The notes under the pieces were generated by a model. The model was given only the letters and a program-made list of their open reading frames with translations, made no database searches and was not told where the DNA came from. Below are positions 55,563 to 64,000 of a stretch of 64,000 bases of DNA, one piece after another. Where the stretch lies: contig CP036432.1 of the NCBI GenBank assembly GCA_007753675.1, positions 8,000,233 through 8,064,232 of the forward strand, read 5' to 3'. The translations under genes were made by a program, and so were the position numbers. Source of the DNA: Stieleria magnilauensis. Its GTDB lineage: Bacteria > Planctomycetota > Planctomycetia > Pirellulales > Pirellulaceae. Position 1 is the first letter of the stretch. Every line of letters begins with the position of its first letter.

Positions 55563-56924
55563 CTATTGCACGATCATCCGGGCCGCGGCGGGCAGGTGAT
55601 TTTTGCCGGTCCCGCGAGACGCCTTCACCCAGCCCAGCGCTCGGCCCTGGTAACGCACGACGCACCAGCCCGATGCCTCGCACGGGATCGGTTCGCCACC
55701 GAGGAACCGCTGTGCCGTCGTCGCATCGACTTCGATCCCTTCCGTCGCCCGCAACGCACCGGTTCGACGTAACGCCGCACCATGCGCGGGCTTCCAGGTT
55801 TGGCCGGTGCGATAGGCCGCTTCGGGACCGCCGGCGGCAATCGATTCGACCCACGGCGGGGCGTCTTCGGGCCATGCCCAAATGACCGCGCCGGCAACTT
55901 GGTATCGCTGCGGCGTCGCGTCGAACCAGTCGCCCAATTCCTCCGGCAACCGCTCCGGCTTCTTGCGGCGTTTGCGTTTCGCTCCAATCGCCGGCGCAGC
56001 GGGAATCGCGTCGTCGAGGTCACAGCGCAGCGACGCGGCAAAACTGCCCGCACAGTCGTGGCGGTGGGGCCACAAGCGATAGCTGCATCCGGTCTCGTCG
56101 CTCGCATAGTCTGCCAGGCGATCGAGTGGTTCGGATGTCACGCCGTCTTGGTCCAATAACCAACGCACTTGAGATTCGTTTTCCGCTTCGGCGAACGTGC
56201 ACGTGCTGAGCACCAATCGGCCTCCGGGGCGGAGCAGGTGGACGGCCGACGCAAGAATCCGCTTGGCCCGCAACGCGCTGTGTTCGATCTGTGTCTTCGA
56301 AACCGCGGCCAGACTTTGTTTGCCGCGTCCCAACAATGCTTGCCCGCTGCAGGGGACATCGGCCAAGACCACATCAAAGATGCCGCCGAGTCGCGATTGC
56401 AGCCGCTCGGGATCGAGACTGGAGATGGCGTAGCGGTCGCTCCCGGTGCGAGCCAGGTTGTACGCCAACGGTGCAATGCGAGATTGGATCGGTTCATTGG
56501 CCAGCAAAAAGCCGTCGCCGATCGATTCCAACAGGGCAGTCGATTTGCCGCCGGGCGCGGCGCATAAATCACAGATCAATCGGTCGCGTTGCGGAGGCCG
56601 ATCTGCGTCGGCGGCTGCCAAGGCCAGCATCGAACCGGCATCCTGAATAAAAAAATCACCGGCGGCGTACGAGAGTGTTCGGCTCGGTCGGACCTCCGGG
56701 TCGGTGCACTGATAACCGAGCGAATACCACGGGATTGGGCGGACCGGGAACGCGATGTCCTGGGGATCGATGTCCTGTCGATAGCGCACCGCGCTGGGGT
56801 GTCGCGACATCAAGGCGGCCGAGAACGCGGCGAATTCTTCGGGACGCATCGAGACGTTTCCGAGTGCCGCCACCAGCGGTTCCAACATGTCAGCCTGATC
56901 CGCGCCAGACGGTTCGTCGTTCAC
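55563..56924 (-). CDS. RsmF-like rRNA cytosine-C5 methyltransferase (NOL1/NOP2/Sun family)
   Basis: About 453 residues from GTG 56924 (GTGA overlap); ATG 56888 (MLEPLV) is the alternative. AdoMet motif DLCAAPGGKSTALLES, motif IV DVPCSGQALLGRG with the releasing Cys, and LSTCTFAEAENES with the catalytic Cys. C-terminal domains after 300 fit the RNA-binding part of RsmF/YebU. It methylates 16S rRNA cytosines in this family. First gene after a convergent boundary, coupled to two membrane genes. Confidence 0.88.
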   Translation of the reverse strand: MNDEPSGADQADMLEPLVAALGNVSMRPEEFAAFSAALMSRHPSAVRYRQDIDPQDIAFPVRPIPWYSLGYQCTDPEVRPSRTLSYAAGDFFIQDAGSMLALAAADADRPPQRDRLICDLCAAPGGKSTALLESIGDGFLLANEPIQSRIAPLAYNLARTGSDRYAISSLDPERLQSRLGGIFDVVLADVPCSGQALLGRGKQSLAAVSKTQIEHSALRAKRILASAVHLLRPGGRLVLSTCTFAEAENESQVRWLLDQDGVTSEPLDRLADYASDETGCSYRLWPHRHDCAGSFAASLRCDLDDAIPAAPAIGAKRKRRKKPERLPEELGDWFDATPQRYQVAGAVIWAWPEDAPPWVESIAAGGPEAAYRTGQTWKPAHGAALRRTGALRATEGIEVDATTAQRFLGGEPIPCEASGWCVVRYQGRALGWVKASRGTGKNHLPAAARMIVQ

Positions 56925-57286
56925 GTTGTGGTGCGCTGCAAGTATTTCAAGGCCGAGACCACCAGCGACAGGACGCAAGCCAGCAGCAGGGGCGATGTAA
57001 ACGTAAACATGATGAATGCCCGATGCGCCAGCCGACCGACGTCTTCACCACCGTCCTCCGCTTTCCCGTACAGCAGCACACTGAGTTCTTCGCGGATCGC
57101 CGGGACTTGTGATGCGTAGAACAGGGCAGCCGAAATGAAGGCGAACACGACCATCATCAACAACATCATCGACAGACTGATTTGAATCCTGGGGCCATGC
57201 TTGGCGGGGCGCGGCGAGGCATCCGATTCGGCCGGCCCGGTCGCACCGCGTGGTGAGGATTCAGGATTTATCGAAACTGGACTCAT
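56921..57286 (-). CDS. Small two-pass membrane protein
   Basis: 121 residues from ATG 57286 (ATGA). A polar Pro/Ser-rich start, then SLSMMLLMMVVFAFISAALF and MFTFTSPLLLACVLSLVVSA as two membrane helices. Coupled to the membrane protein upstream and the methyltransferase downstream. Function unknown. Confidence 0.72.
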   Translation of the reverse strand: MSPVSINPESSPRGATGPAESDASPRPAKHGPRIQISLSMMLLMMVVFAFISAALFYASQVPAIREELSVLLYGKAEDGGEDVGRLAHRAFIMFTFTSPLLLACVLSLVVSALKYLQRTTT

Positions 57287-58341
57287 CCGTCGATCGCCTC
57301 CTTGGGCAATTCCGGCAACGGCTCCACCGGCGCTGCGGGCGGTTCCCAAAGATCCTCCGCCTCTTGGCCACCGGTGTCACTACGGAGCAACAAATAGACT
57401 CCCCCGAGTAGACCAAATGCCAGCGTGGTTTGCCAGGCAACGACGACCATGGTGATGGCATCAACGGCGGATTGAATCTGAACACCGTTCGGCGAAATCA
57501 CCCACGTGACGATCCGTGCCGCCAGCACCGATGCCCCGCCGATTCCGCCCAACAATATGCCGAACAGAAACACCATCGCTCCGGAAAACGCCACGTACCA
57601 GGCCAGCGACAGCGGTCGACGATACAACGATTCGTAGCCGCGGCTGAGCGAATCGATCGGGTCGGGCGTCGGTTCACAGACCATTGCCGCGAGCGCCAGC
57701 GGTACGGCGAACAGGGCTCCAAATCCCAGGATACCGACCGGGATCGCGGCGACGCCGATCGCCCAGCCGGTGATGCCAGAGACCAAGGGCACGTCTGCCA
57801 CGAAACTCGGAAGTCGGATCAGAAACACGCCCACCATCAATGCCACGATGCACAAGCAGGGCAGGATCGGCACGAACAGCGATCGCCAAAGCCGCGATCC
57901 AACCAAACGCAGCGTCTGGCCGGCACGCGGCAGAGGTTTGCCCGCAGCCAACGCCGCGCCGCCACGGCAAACGAACTGAATCACCGGAATCCAAATGATC
58001 AGCAACACGGCGGCCAGCAGCGATCCGAGCAGCGGACCGGTCCACTGAAACATCGCCACCAGCAGTTGAATGTGGGAATGCAGCTCCCAAAATCGGCCCG
58101 GCTGGAGAGGTCCCTCTGCGAAAAACGACGCGATCGTTCTGGTCGCAATGCAGGCGAGCAAGACGACTGCGACGTGACTGGGGGAAGCGAGGATCCTGGG
58201 GATGCGGGTCAGGCGAATCCAGGATGCCACGTCGACCCAGGAACGCATCCGAGAGAACATCCCGGATTCGAAGTCGTAACCGGCGTGAATCTCGCTCTTG
58301 TTCAAGCCTGGGCTCCGCTTCGTCCGATCAACCGTGGGCAA
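57283..58341 (-). CDS. Multi-pass membrane protein, function unknown
   Basis: 352 residues with about six hydrophobic helices (HVAVVLLACIATRTIASFFA, LLGSLLAAVLLIIWIPVIQF, WYVAFSGAMVFLFGILLGGI) and Gly-rich loops. Cytoplasmic N-terminus (MPTVDRTKRSPGLNKSEIHA) and a Pro/Glu-rich C-terminus. A Glu-Gly-Asp-rich loop separates helices. Similar membrane proteins sit beside rRNA methyltransferase genes in planctomycetes, but the role is unknown. The 250 bases upstream (58342-58591) show no gene. Confidence 0.75.
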   Translation of the reverse strand: MPTVDRTKRSPGLNKSEIHAGYDFESGMFSRMRSWVDVASWIRLTRIPRILASPSHVAVVLLACIATRTIASFFAEGPLQPGRFWELHSHIQLLVAMFQWTGPLLGSLLAAVLLIIWIPVIQFVCRGGAALAAGKPLPRAGQTLRLVGSRLWRSLFVPILPCLCIVALMVGVFLIRLPSFVADVPLVSGITGWAIGVAAIPVGILGFGALFAVPLALAAMVCEPTPDPIDSLSRGYESLYRRPLSLAWYVAFSGAMVFLFGILLGGIGGASVLAARIVTWVISPNGVQIQSAVDAITMVVVAWQTTLAFGLLGGVYLLLRSDTGGQEAEDLWEPPAAPVEPLPELPKEAIDG

Positions 58342-58591
58342 TTCCGACCAGGGGCGACACGCACCGTCGTGGTCGCTCGTCTCCTTCAGGCCGCAGTATC
58401 ACGTACGCGGTGCCGATCACGCAAGAAGCCCACTGCCGCGTCGTCGAGATCGATGGAGCTCCGCTGAAATCAATCAAGCCGCCTGGACGCTGGCGCGAAC
58501 CGGCTGATGTCAATCGATGATCAGCCGTTTGCCGCGAGCCTTCGGGCCCAAGCCTCGACACCAACCTGCGTGTCACTGGCTCAGCGGTTGA

Positions 58592-59761
58592 TCACGCCGC
58601 CATCGCGGACGGTTTGCTTTCGGCTGGTTTCCCGCGATCGCGAGCCCGTCGCCACAGCGCCTTGATCTCGGCGGTCAAACTGGTCGCGACCGTTCGATGA
58701 TACGGCGAGTCGGCCGGCAACCCCTCGATCAGCCGACGATGAGCTTCGCCCAGGTTGTGATAGGGCAAGCGGGGGAACAGGTGGTGCAAGGCGTGGTAGC
58801 GTGTTCCGATCGGACCCCACAGTTCGCTGATCCACGGATGGTGGGGATAGTTGACCGAATCGAGCAACTGTTCTTCGAACGTCATCTCGCCGCCGTCGCC
58901 CGTCCATCGATGCGCTCCCAACGTGCGGACTTCATTCAGCGTCAACAATCCGATTGCAACGCTGTACGCGACGATCCACAACGGATCAAACCATTCCCCG
59001 GTGACAATCTTGTGGCGGAAGATCAATCCGCTTCCGACCAGAAAACAGAAGAACTCCTGCATCACCACGATCCGCATTTCCTTGTCCGACGGATCGTCAC
59101 GCTCGTAAAACGGATCCACCACCATCGTCGACGCGTGGCGGTGCACGAACGCGCGGGCTCCCGGGATCAGCCAGCAAACCGGGCTCAGCACCACGAACCG
59201 AAACAGACCCAAAACGGGAATGATCAGCGCCTGGCCGATGAAGCCGACGATCATCCACGGGCTGTGATGGCTGAGCGACAGGTACTCTCCGTCATGGTCG
59301 GTGCCGTAATGTTTGCGTCGATGGTGATCGACGTGCGGATAGTACAGAAACGACGGCACAAACAACGGGATGCCGCACAAGGCATTCCACGCGAACCGAA
59401 ATCCTTTGAACCCTTCTTTGGGTAAATGGACCAGCTCGTGAATGAACATCACCGAGCGCATGAACAACAGCACGGTCGCCAGGTACGACACGATCACAAC
59501 GGGAATCACCCAGGGGGCCGGCCAGAACAATCGCGGCACGTGCAGCGTCGCGTTCAAGGCAATGAAGCCGCCGACGATCGACAGCAAGAAATCTGTCCAG
59601 TAGATTCGCGGATTCGGTTTCGTCAAATCACCGATTAGATTGCGCGCTTCGGCAAAGGAAAACTTGCCGTCGCCACGCGGCGGAGCAGGAACCACCTTCG
59701 GCGTTCGTTTGGGGTCTGGATTAGTGTCGCTGGCGAGTTGGGCTGGGCTATCAACGGACAT
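58592..59761 (-). CDS. Fatty acid desaturase
   Basis: 389 residues from ATG 59761. Three histidine boxes: HELVH, HVDHHRRKHYG and HALHHLFP, in the spacing of membrane desaturases with a di-iron centre. Four or so membrane helices (FLLSIVGGFIALNATL, VIPVVIVSYLATVLLFM, IVGFIGQALIIPVLGLF, LWIVAYSVAIGLLTL). Introduces double bonds into lipids; exact position unknown. Confidence 0.87.
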   Translation of the reverse strand: MSVDSPAQLASDTNPDPKRTPKVVPAPPRGDGKFSFAEARNLIGDLTKPNPRIYWTDFLLSIVGGFIALNATLHVPRLFWPAPWVIPVVIVSYLATVLLFMRSVMFIHELVHLPKEGFKGFRFAWNALCGIPLFVPSFLYYPHVDHHRRKHYGTDHDGEYLSLSHHSPWMIVGFIGQALIIPVLGLFRFVVLSPVCWLIPGARAFVHRHASTMVVDPFYERDDPSDKEMRIVVMQEFFCFLVGSGLIFRHKIVTGEWFDPLWIVAYSVAIGLLTLNEVRTLGAHRWTGDGGEMTFEEQLLDSVNYPHHPWISELWGPIGTRYHALHHLFPRLPYHNLGEAHRRLIEGLPADSPYHRTVATSLTAEIKALWRRARDRGKPAESKPSAMAA

Positions 59762-59978
59762 CGCAGAACAATCGTGTAGTGGGTCGCGGTGGTGATCCGA
59801 CACGCGGTTGGGTAAACCACGTGGTCGAACGGAATCCTCGTTTGGATTGTATCGTCCCTGGAAGTGGGCAAATCTGACTGGCCGTCCTAGTAAACCCCCA
59901 GTTTAAATCGCTTCTTACGGCCTTGCCCGCATATTCCCCAAAGTTACTGACGTCACGATTGTCGCAGGCAGACCGCAC

Positions 59979-61256
59979 ATGACCCATTCACCGATGCTCG
60001 ACAAATCCGCACACTCGATCGTGGTGATCGGCGCCGGGGCGGCCGGTTTGGTCGCTGCGGCGGAGGCCGCGATGAGGGGGGCGAGCGTACTGCTATTGGA
60101 GAAGAATGGCAAAACCGGGGTCAAGATCTTGATGTCCGGTGGAACCCGCTGCAACATCACCCAGGACACCGATGCCAAAGGGATCGTCCAGGCTTTTGGC
60201 AAGGCGGGGCGATTTTTGCAAAAGTCCGTCGGTGCCTTCGGACCGGCCGATGTCGTGGCGATGTTTCACGAACACGGGGTGCAGACCAAGGTGGAGTCGA
60301 CGGGGAAGGTGTTTCCGCAATCCGATCGCGCGATCCACGTCCGTGACGCCTTGCAACGACGCGCCGTCCAAGCGGGTGTGAAACTTCATTTGCGGTGTGC
60401 CGTCACCGCGGTCGAAAAAGCGGCCGACCAGTGGCTGGTCCATACCGAATCGGAATCGATCCGCTGCGATCGGCTGATCGTGACCGCCGGCGGCAAAAGT
60501 TGGCCGGGCTGCGGCACGACCGGCGATGCGTACGCCTGGCTGCACAAGTTGGGACACACCATCGTCCGGACCCGGCCCGCACTGGTTCCCTTGGTCGGCG
60601 GATACGATTGGACGCACAGCCTGTCCGGTTTGACGCTCGATGATTGCATCGCTTCGGTTTACCAACGCAGTGATTGGCAATCCAAGGCACCTTCCAAACG
60701 CAAGCCGCTGGTCAGCCGCCGCAGCAGTTGGCTGTTCACGCATCTGGGGTTCTCCGGCCCCGCAGCGATGGACGTCAGCGGCACGATCACCCGCGCCGAT
60801 TCGTTCGACGACGTCACGCTGGCCGTCGACCTGGTGCCCCAGATGTCGGTCCCGCAACTTGAGAAGGCACTGACCGATCGTGGCGGCGGGGGACGCCGCA
60901 CGACCACCGCCGTGATCACGGAGTGGTTGCCAAGTCGACTGGCCGAATCGGTCGCCCGAGCGAGTGACGCCGAGTGCCCGATCGCAGAACTTTCACGCAC
61001 CAAGCTGCAGTCTCTCCTCAACGGGCTGAAATACGCGACGTTTCCCGTGCAAGGCACACGGGGGTTCGCCAAGGCGGAGGTCACCGCCGGTGGCGTGAAG
61101 CTGTCGGAAGTGGATCCGCGAACGATGGAAAGTCGCAAGGTCTCGGGGCTCTACATCGCCGGCGAAGTGCTGGACGTCGATGGCTGGATCGGAGGCTACA
61201 ACTTTCAAGCCGCCTTCAGCACCGGACGAGCCGCCGGAATCGCCGCCGCGCAGTAA
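59979..61256 (+). CDS. HI0933/YhiN-family flavoprotein
   Basis: 425 residues. The FAD-binding start is IVVIGAGAAGLVAAAEAAMR then VLLLEKNGKTGVKILMSGGT and RCNIT, the family hallmark. GKVFPQSDRAIHVRDALQRR, CDRLIVTAGGKSWPGCGTTG, and a C-terminal GLYIAGEVLDVDGWIGGYNF followed by QAAFSTG. Soluble oxidoreductase of unknown substrate. Confidence 0.9.
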   Translation: MTHSPMLDKSAHSIVVIGAGAAGLVAAAEAAMRGASVLLLEKNGKTGVKILMSGGTRCNITQDTDAKGIVQAFGKAGRFLQKSVGAFGPADVVAMFHEHGVQTKVESTGKVFPQSDRAIHVRDALQRRAVQAGVKLHLRCAVTAVEKAADQWLVHTESESIRCDRLIVTAGGKSWPGCGTTGDAYAWLHKLGHTIVRTRPALVPLVGGYDWTHSLSGLTLDDCIASVYQRSDWQSKAPSKRKPLVSRRSSWLFTHLGFSGPAAMDVSGTITRADSFDDVTLAVDLVPQMSVPQLEKALTDRGGGGRRTTTAVITEWLPSRLAESVARASDAECPIAELSRTKLQSLLNGLKYATFPVQGTRGFAKAEVTAGGVKLSEVDPRTMESRKVSGLYIAGEVLDVDGWIGGYNFQAAFSTGRAAGIAAAQ

Positions 61257-61606
61257 CCTTCCAGCCTGCGATCCTCACCAGTGGCGTAAGCTTCCAGCTT
61301 GCGACTCTCGGCCGTCCCGGCCGACCCCCCTTCAAACCTCATCCGATTCGCGAAACCGTTCACGCCCCACAGCGTGTTGTGCCCCCCAACTCGACACCCA
61401 ACCGCCGGTTCCTCGACCGACCCAAACAGACAACGTGCGCAAACACGACTCAGGACTGCGTATGGCGCACCGCGACGCCGTGTCACGCCGGTTTCTTGTG
61501 GCAGAGTCGCTCTGCTCTGCTTCGGCAAGCGAGATGCTTGCTCTACACTGCAGTTACACTGTCGACATCGAACAAGAACCTTGATCATCAGACGAGAACC
61601 CTTGGC
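61257..61606. other. Intergenic region with short repeats before the cytochrome gene
   Basis: No gene seen. Near its left end a near-duplicate TTCCAGCCTGCGA / TTCCAGCTTGCGA occurs within 30 bases. Paired palindromes are annotated at 61501-61540. No clear promoter. Confidence 0.6.
61501..61540. repeat. Two adjacent short palindromes, REP-like
   Basis: GCAGAGTCGCTCTGC (61501-61515) and CAAGCGAGATGCTTG (61526-61540) can form two small hairpins ten bases apart. Their purine/pyrimidine patterns are similar. I recall such motifs being widespread between genes in this group, but copy number cannot be tested here. Confidence 0.55.
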
Positions 61607-64000
61607 GTGAATCGAATCCTGCTCGCCGCACTGCTGTTTGTACTCGGTTGCCATGCCGCGCGGGGACTGGCGCAGTCCGCCCCACAGCCCTCGTTGACTG
61701 ATCAACTACTCGCCGAGGGCAGCCGAACATTGGCCGCCCAGGCTCGCGAGCGGGGAGATGCGGTCCGGGGAGCCATTTTGTTTTCGACCCAGTCACTCTC
61801 GTGCACCAAGTGCCATGCCCAGGGCGCTGTTGATCTGCTCGGACCGGATCTCACCCAAGTCTCCGCGGACCGGAATGACGAAACGATCGTCGAAGCCATT
61901 CTGCAACCGTCCAAATCGATCGCCAAGGGATTCGAATCGGTAAAGATCCTGACCCTGGAAGGTCGCGTGGTTACCGGGCGTCCGATCCGGCAGGACAATG
62001 ACACGATTGTTCTGAGGGAACTGTCGGATACCAATCGCGTGATCGAGCTCGCATTCGACGACATCGATCTGTTGGAACCGCAAACGGTTTCTGCGATGCC
62101 GACCAAACTGGCTGATCAACTCAAAGACCGGCAACAGTTTTTGGATTTGGTCAAATACCTGATGGACATCGCCCAAACCGCGCAAGCACCAAACGTCGCC
62201 GCGTCGATGCACGCTTCACGGTCCACCTCGCTGGATCCTCGAATCCACGGATTGGTTTTGATGGACCAGTTCGGTTGCGTCCGCTGTCATGGCGACAACG
62301 CCGCGGCACCGACGATGCACGCTTCCACGCCGCCCAAACAGGCTCCGGTTCTGACCGCGGCGGCATCGCGAATCGATCCGCATTACATCCGACGATTCAT
62401 CGCGGATCCCCACGGCGTGAAGCCGGGGACCAGCATGCCGGATCTGATGCAACATCTTTCCGATGAGGATCGCGATGCGGTGTCGACGGCGATCACCCAC
62501 TATTTGATGTCACTGTCGAAGGATCCTTTTAAACGGGGATCGATCGACGACCAGTCGGCGGCGCGCGGTCGAGAACTGTTCCACTCGGTCGGATGCGTCG
62601 CCTGTCATTCACCGCGCGGCAAAGACGGCGACGAGTTGATGGCCGACAGTTCGGTTGCCCTCGGCGATCTGAGCCAGAAGTACAGCGTCGACGGACTTTC
62701 GGCCTTCCTGGAAAATCCGCATTCGGTGCGCCCGTCTGGACGCATGCCCGACATGAAACTGACGCACTGGGAAGCGGTCGATCTGGCAAACTATCTGGTC
62801 AGCGGTGCGGGAGACGATGCCGATCGCCGGCCGATGCAAACCGATCCCGAGAGGATTCGGTCCGGCCGCAAGTCGTTCACCGAACTCGGATGCGTCCAGT
62901 GCCATGTCGCCGAGGGCGGTCAAACGCAACAGGTGCAAGCCCGAGGGCGTGCCGATCGTTATCCGTCCCTGGCTGAATTGAACACGGCGCAAGGCTGTCT
63001 GTCGGCGAAGTCGGGGGCGTGGGCGAATTACCGATTGGACGACGCCCAGCGCGACGCGATTCGAGTCGCCCTTCAATCGTCCGCCGCCACGCTTGATGAT
63101 CGAGAACACGTCGTTTTGACGATGGCAACGTTTCGCTGTGACCGTTGCCACTCGCGCGATGGCTGGGGCGGGGTGTCGGACCAACGCGATCCGTACTTCC
63201 ACACGACCAATGAAAACCTCGGTCCCCAAGGACGGATCCCGCCGACGTTGAGCGGCGTCGGAGGGAAGCTACGTTCCAAATGGCTGCGCGACGTGTTGGT
63301 CAACGGTCGTTCCATCCGCCCCTACATGAACACCAGGATGCCGCAGTACGGCGCGGCCAACGTGGCCCACCTGGTCGATCGGTTTGCAACGGTTGACCCC
63401 AAGCCGTTGGTCGAAATCACCGAGACGCAGGATCCCAAGGAGGCTCGCCAAACGGGCTTGGAACTGGTCGGCAACGGCGGACTGAACTGCATCGCGTGCC
63501 ACACCTTCCAACACAAACCGGCGCAAACCATGCCGGCGGTCGACCTGACCGAAATGGCCGAGCGACTTCATCGGGAATGGTTCTATCAATACATGGTCTC
63601 GCCGCAATTGGTCAGCCCGGGAACGGTGATGCCCTCTTTTTGGCCCGGCGGAAAAGCGATCCGCAAAGAGATCCTGGGCGGAGACCCGAACCTTCAAGTC
63701 GGAGCGGTCTGGGAATACCTGCTCGAAGGGCGGCAGGCCAGGACGCCGCGCGGATTGCAGTTGGAACCGATCCGGTTGTTGGCCGATCAAGGCCGTGCCG
63801 TGATGCTGCGTCGAAGCTATCCAGGCATCGGCAAACGAGGCATCGGAGTCGGCTATCCGGGCGGATTGAATCTGGCCTTTGACGCCGAACAGATGCGGTT
63901 GGCAATGATTTGGAAAGGCGACTTCGCTGATCCGGGCGGCGTCTGGCGCAGCCAGGGCCACGGAACCGTACGACCTCTGGGAAGCGACTTGATTCGTTTC
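61607..64000 (+). CDS. Multi-haem c-type cytochrome / PVC-type haem-binding protein (3' end outside window)
   Basis: 798 codons visible from GTG 61607. A signal peptide with a lipobox-like FVLGC opens the protein, so it may be a lipoprotein. Six CxxCH sites: C66, C224, C330, C429, C511 and C628. MP-containing distal-ligand loops (SMPDL, RMPDM, RMPQY, VMPSF) follow several of them. The first 190 residues fit the planctomycete haem-binding domain. This many class I haems point to an extracellular or periplasmic electron wire or a large dehydrogenase subunit; the C-terminal domain is off the end. Confidence 0.88.
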   Translation, partial: MNRILLAALLFVLGCHAARGLAQSAPQPSLTDQLLAEGSRTLAAQARERGDAVRGAILFSTQSLSCTKCHAQGAVDLLGPDLTQVSADRNDETIVEAILQPSKSIAKGFESVKILTLEGRVVTGRPIRQDNDTIVLRELSDTNRVIELAFDDIDLLEPQTVSAMPTKLADQLKDRQQFLDLVKYLMDIAQTAQAPNVAASMHASRSTSLDPRIHGLVLMDQFGCVRCHGDNAAAPTMHASTPPKQAPVLTAAASRIDPHYIRRFIADPHGVKPGTSMPDLMQHLSDEDRDAVSTAITHYLMSLSKDPFKRGSIDDQSAARGRELFHSVGCVACHSPRGKDGDELMADSSVALGDLSQKYSVDGLSAFLENPHSVRPSGRMPDMKLTHWEAVDLANYLVSGAGDDADRRPMQTDPERIRSGRKSFTELGCVQCHVAEGGQTQQVQARGRADRYPSLAELNTAQGCLSAKSGAWANYRLDDAQRDAIRVALQSSAATLDDREHVVLTMATFRCDRCHSRDGWGGVSDQRDPYFHTTNENLGPQGRIPPTLSGVGGKLRSKWLRDVLVNGRSIRPYMNTRMPQYGAANVAHLVDRFATVDPKPLVEITETQDPKEARQTGLELVGNGGLNCIACHTFQHKPAQTMPAVDLTEMAERLHREWFYQYMVSPQLVSPGTVMPSFWPGGKAIRKEILGGDPNLQVGAVWEYLLEGRQARTPRGLQLEPIRLLADQGRAVMLRRSYPGIGKRGIGVGYPGGLNLAFDAEQMRLAMIWKGDFADPGGVWRSQGHGTVRPLGSDLIRF

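Overview
The window looks like chromosome of a marine-type planctomycete (Pirellulaceae-like). Lineage evidence: a BBP7-family outer-membrane protein with a CxxC-rich segment, a multi-haem PVC-type CxxCH protein, a secreted ThuA-domain protein, a very long secretin with an N-terminal helical-repeat region, and a moderately high-GC composition. This is inference from gene families; no 16S gene is present.

Positions 1 to about 36,500 are the right-hand part of an integrated HK97-type siphophage genome. Every phage gene lies on the minus strand, most joined by ATGA, GTGA or TGATG overlaps, so transcription runs from right to left. At the right edge (36.1-36.45 kb) sits a compact switch: a small XRE-type repressor gene whose own promoter and a second promoter, facing the early genes, each carry the same 20-bp palindrome. 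Then come an HNH-AP2 endonuclease, many tiny early genes, a RecT annealing protein, a RuvC-like resolvase, an overlapping SNF2 helicase/DNA methyltransferase pair, a replication initiator carrying two matching 30-bp iteron blocks (probable origin), and a probable helicase loader. A run of small, often cysteine-rich genes follows (22-26 kb). The late region starts with several exported or membrane-anchored proteins and a matrix-metalloprotease-like zymogen with a cysteine-switch motif (17.9-22 kb), then likely receptor-binding proteins, HNH nuclease, small and large terminase, portal, ClpP-type head protease, major capsid protein, connector genes, tail terminator, tail tube, a tail-chaperone pair with a textbook -1 frameshift site, and the tape measure. 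Tail-tip genes and any integrase lie beyond the left edge. The right boundary abuts the 3' end of a tRNA-Glu gene, the likely attachment site.

From 36.5 to 64 kb is host chromosome: tRNA-Glu, csrA, a 300-bp locus made of four consecutive heptanucleotide tandem arrays, a giant secretin, a short SecA paralogue, a BBP7 porin-like protein, an aldo/keto reductase, a Ser/Thr kinase - LarE - methyltransferase operon, a ThuA-like protein, an FHA protein, a sulfite reductase haemoprotein, FolD, an RsmF-like rRNA methyltransferase with two membrane genes, a fatty-acid desaturase, a HI0933-type flavoprotein, and a hexa-haem cytochrome running off the right end.

Most worth a second look: the phage matrixin with its cysteine switch and its neighbourhood of Sec-exported proteins, which may be a protein-layer-directed lysis or entry module suited to a planctomycete envelope; the repressor switch in which one promoter starts inside the preceding gene's terminator; the duplicated iteron block; and the four-array heptamer locus.
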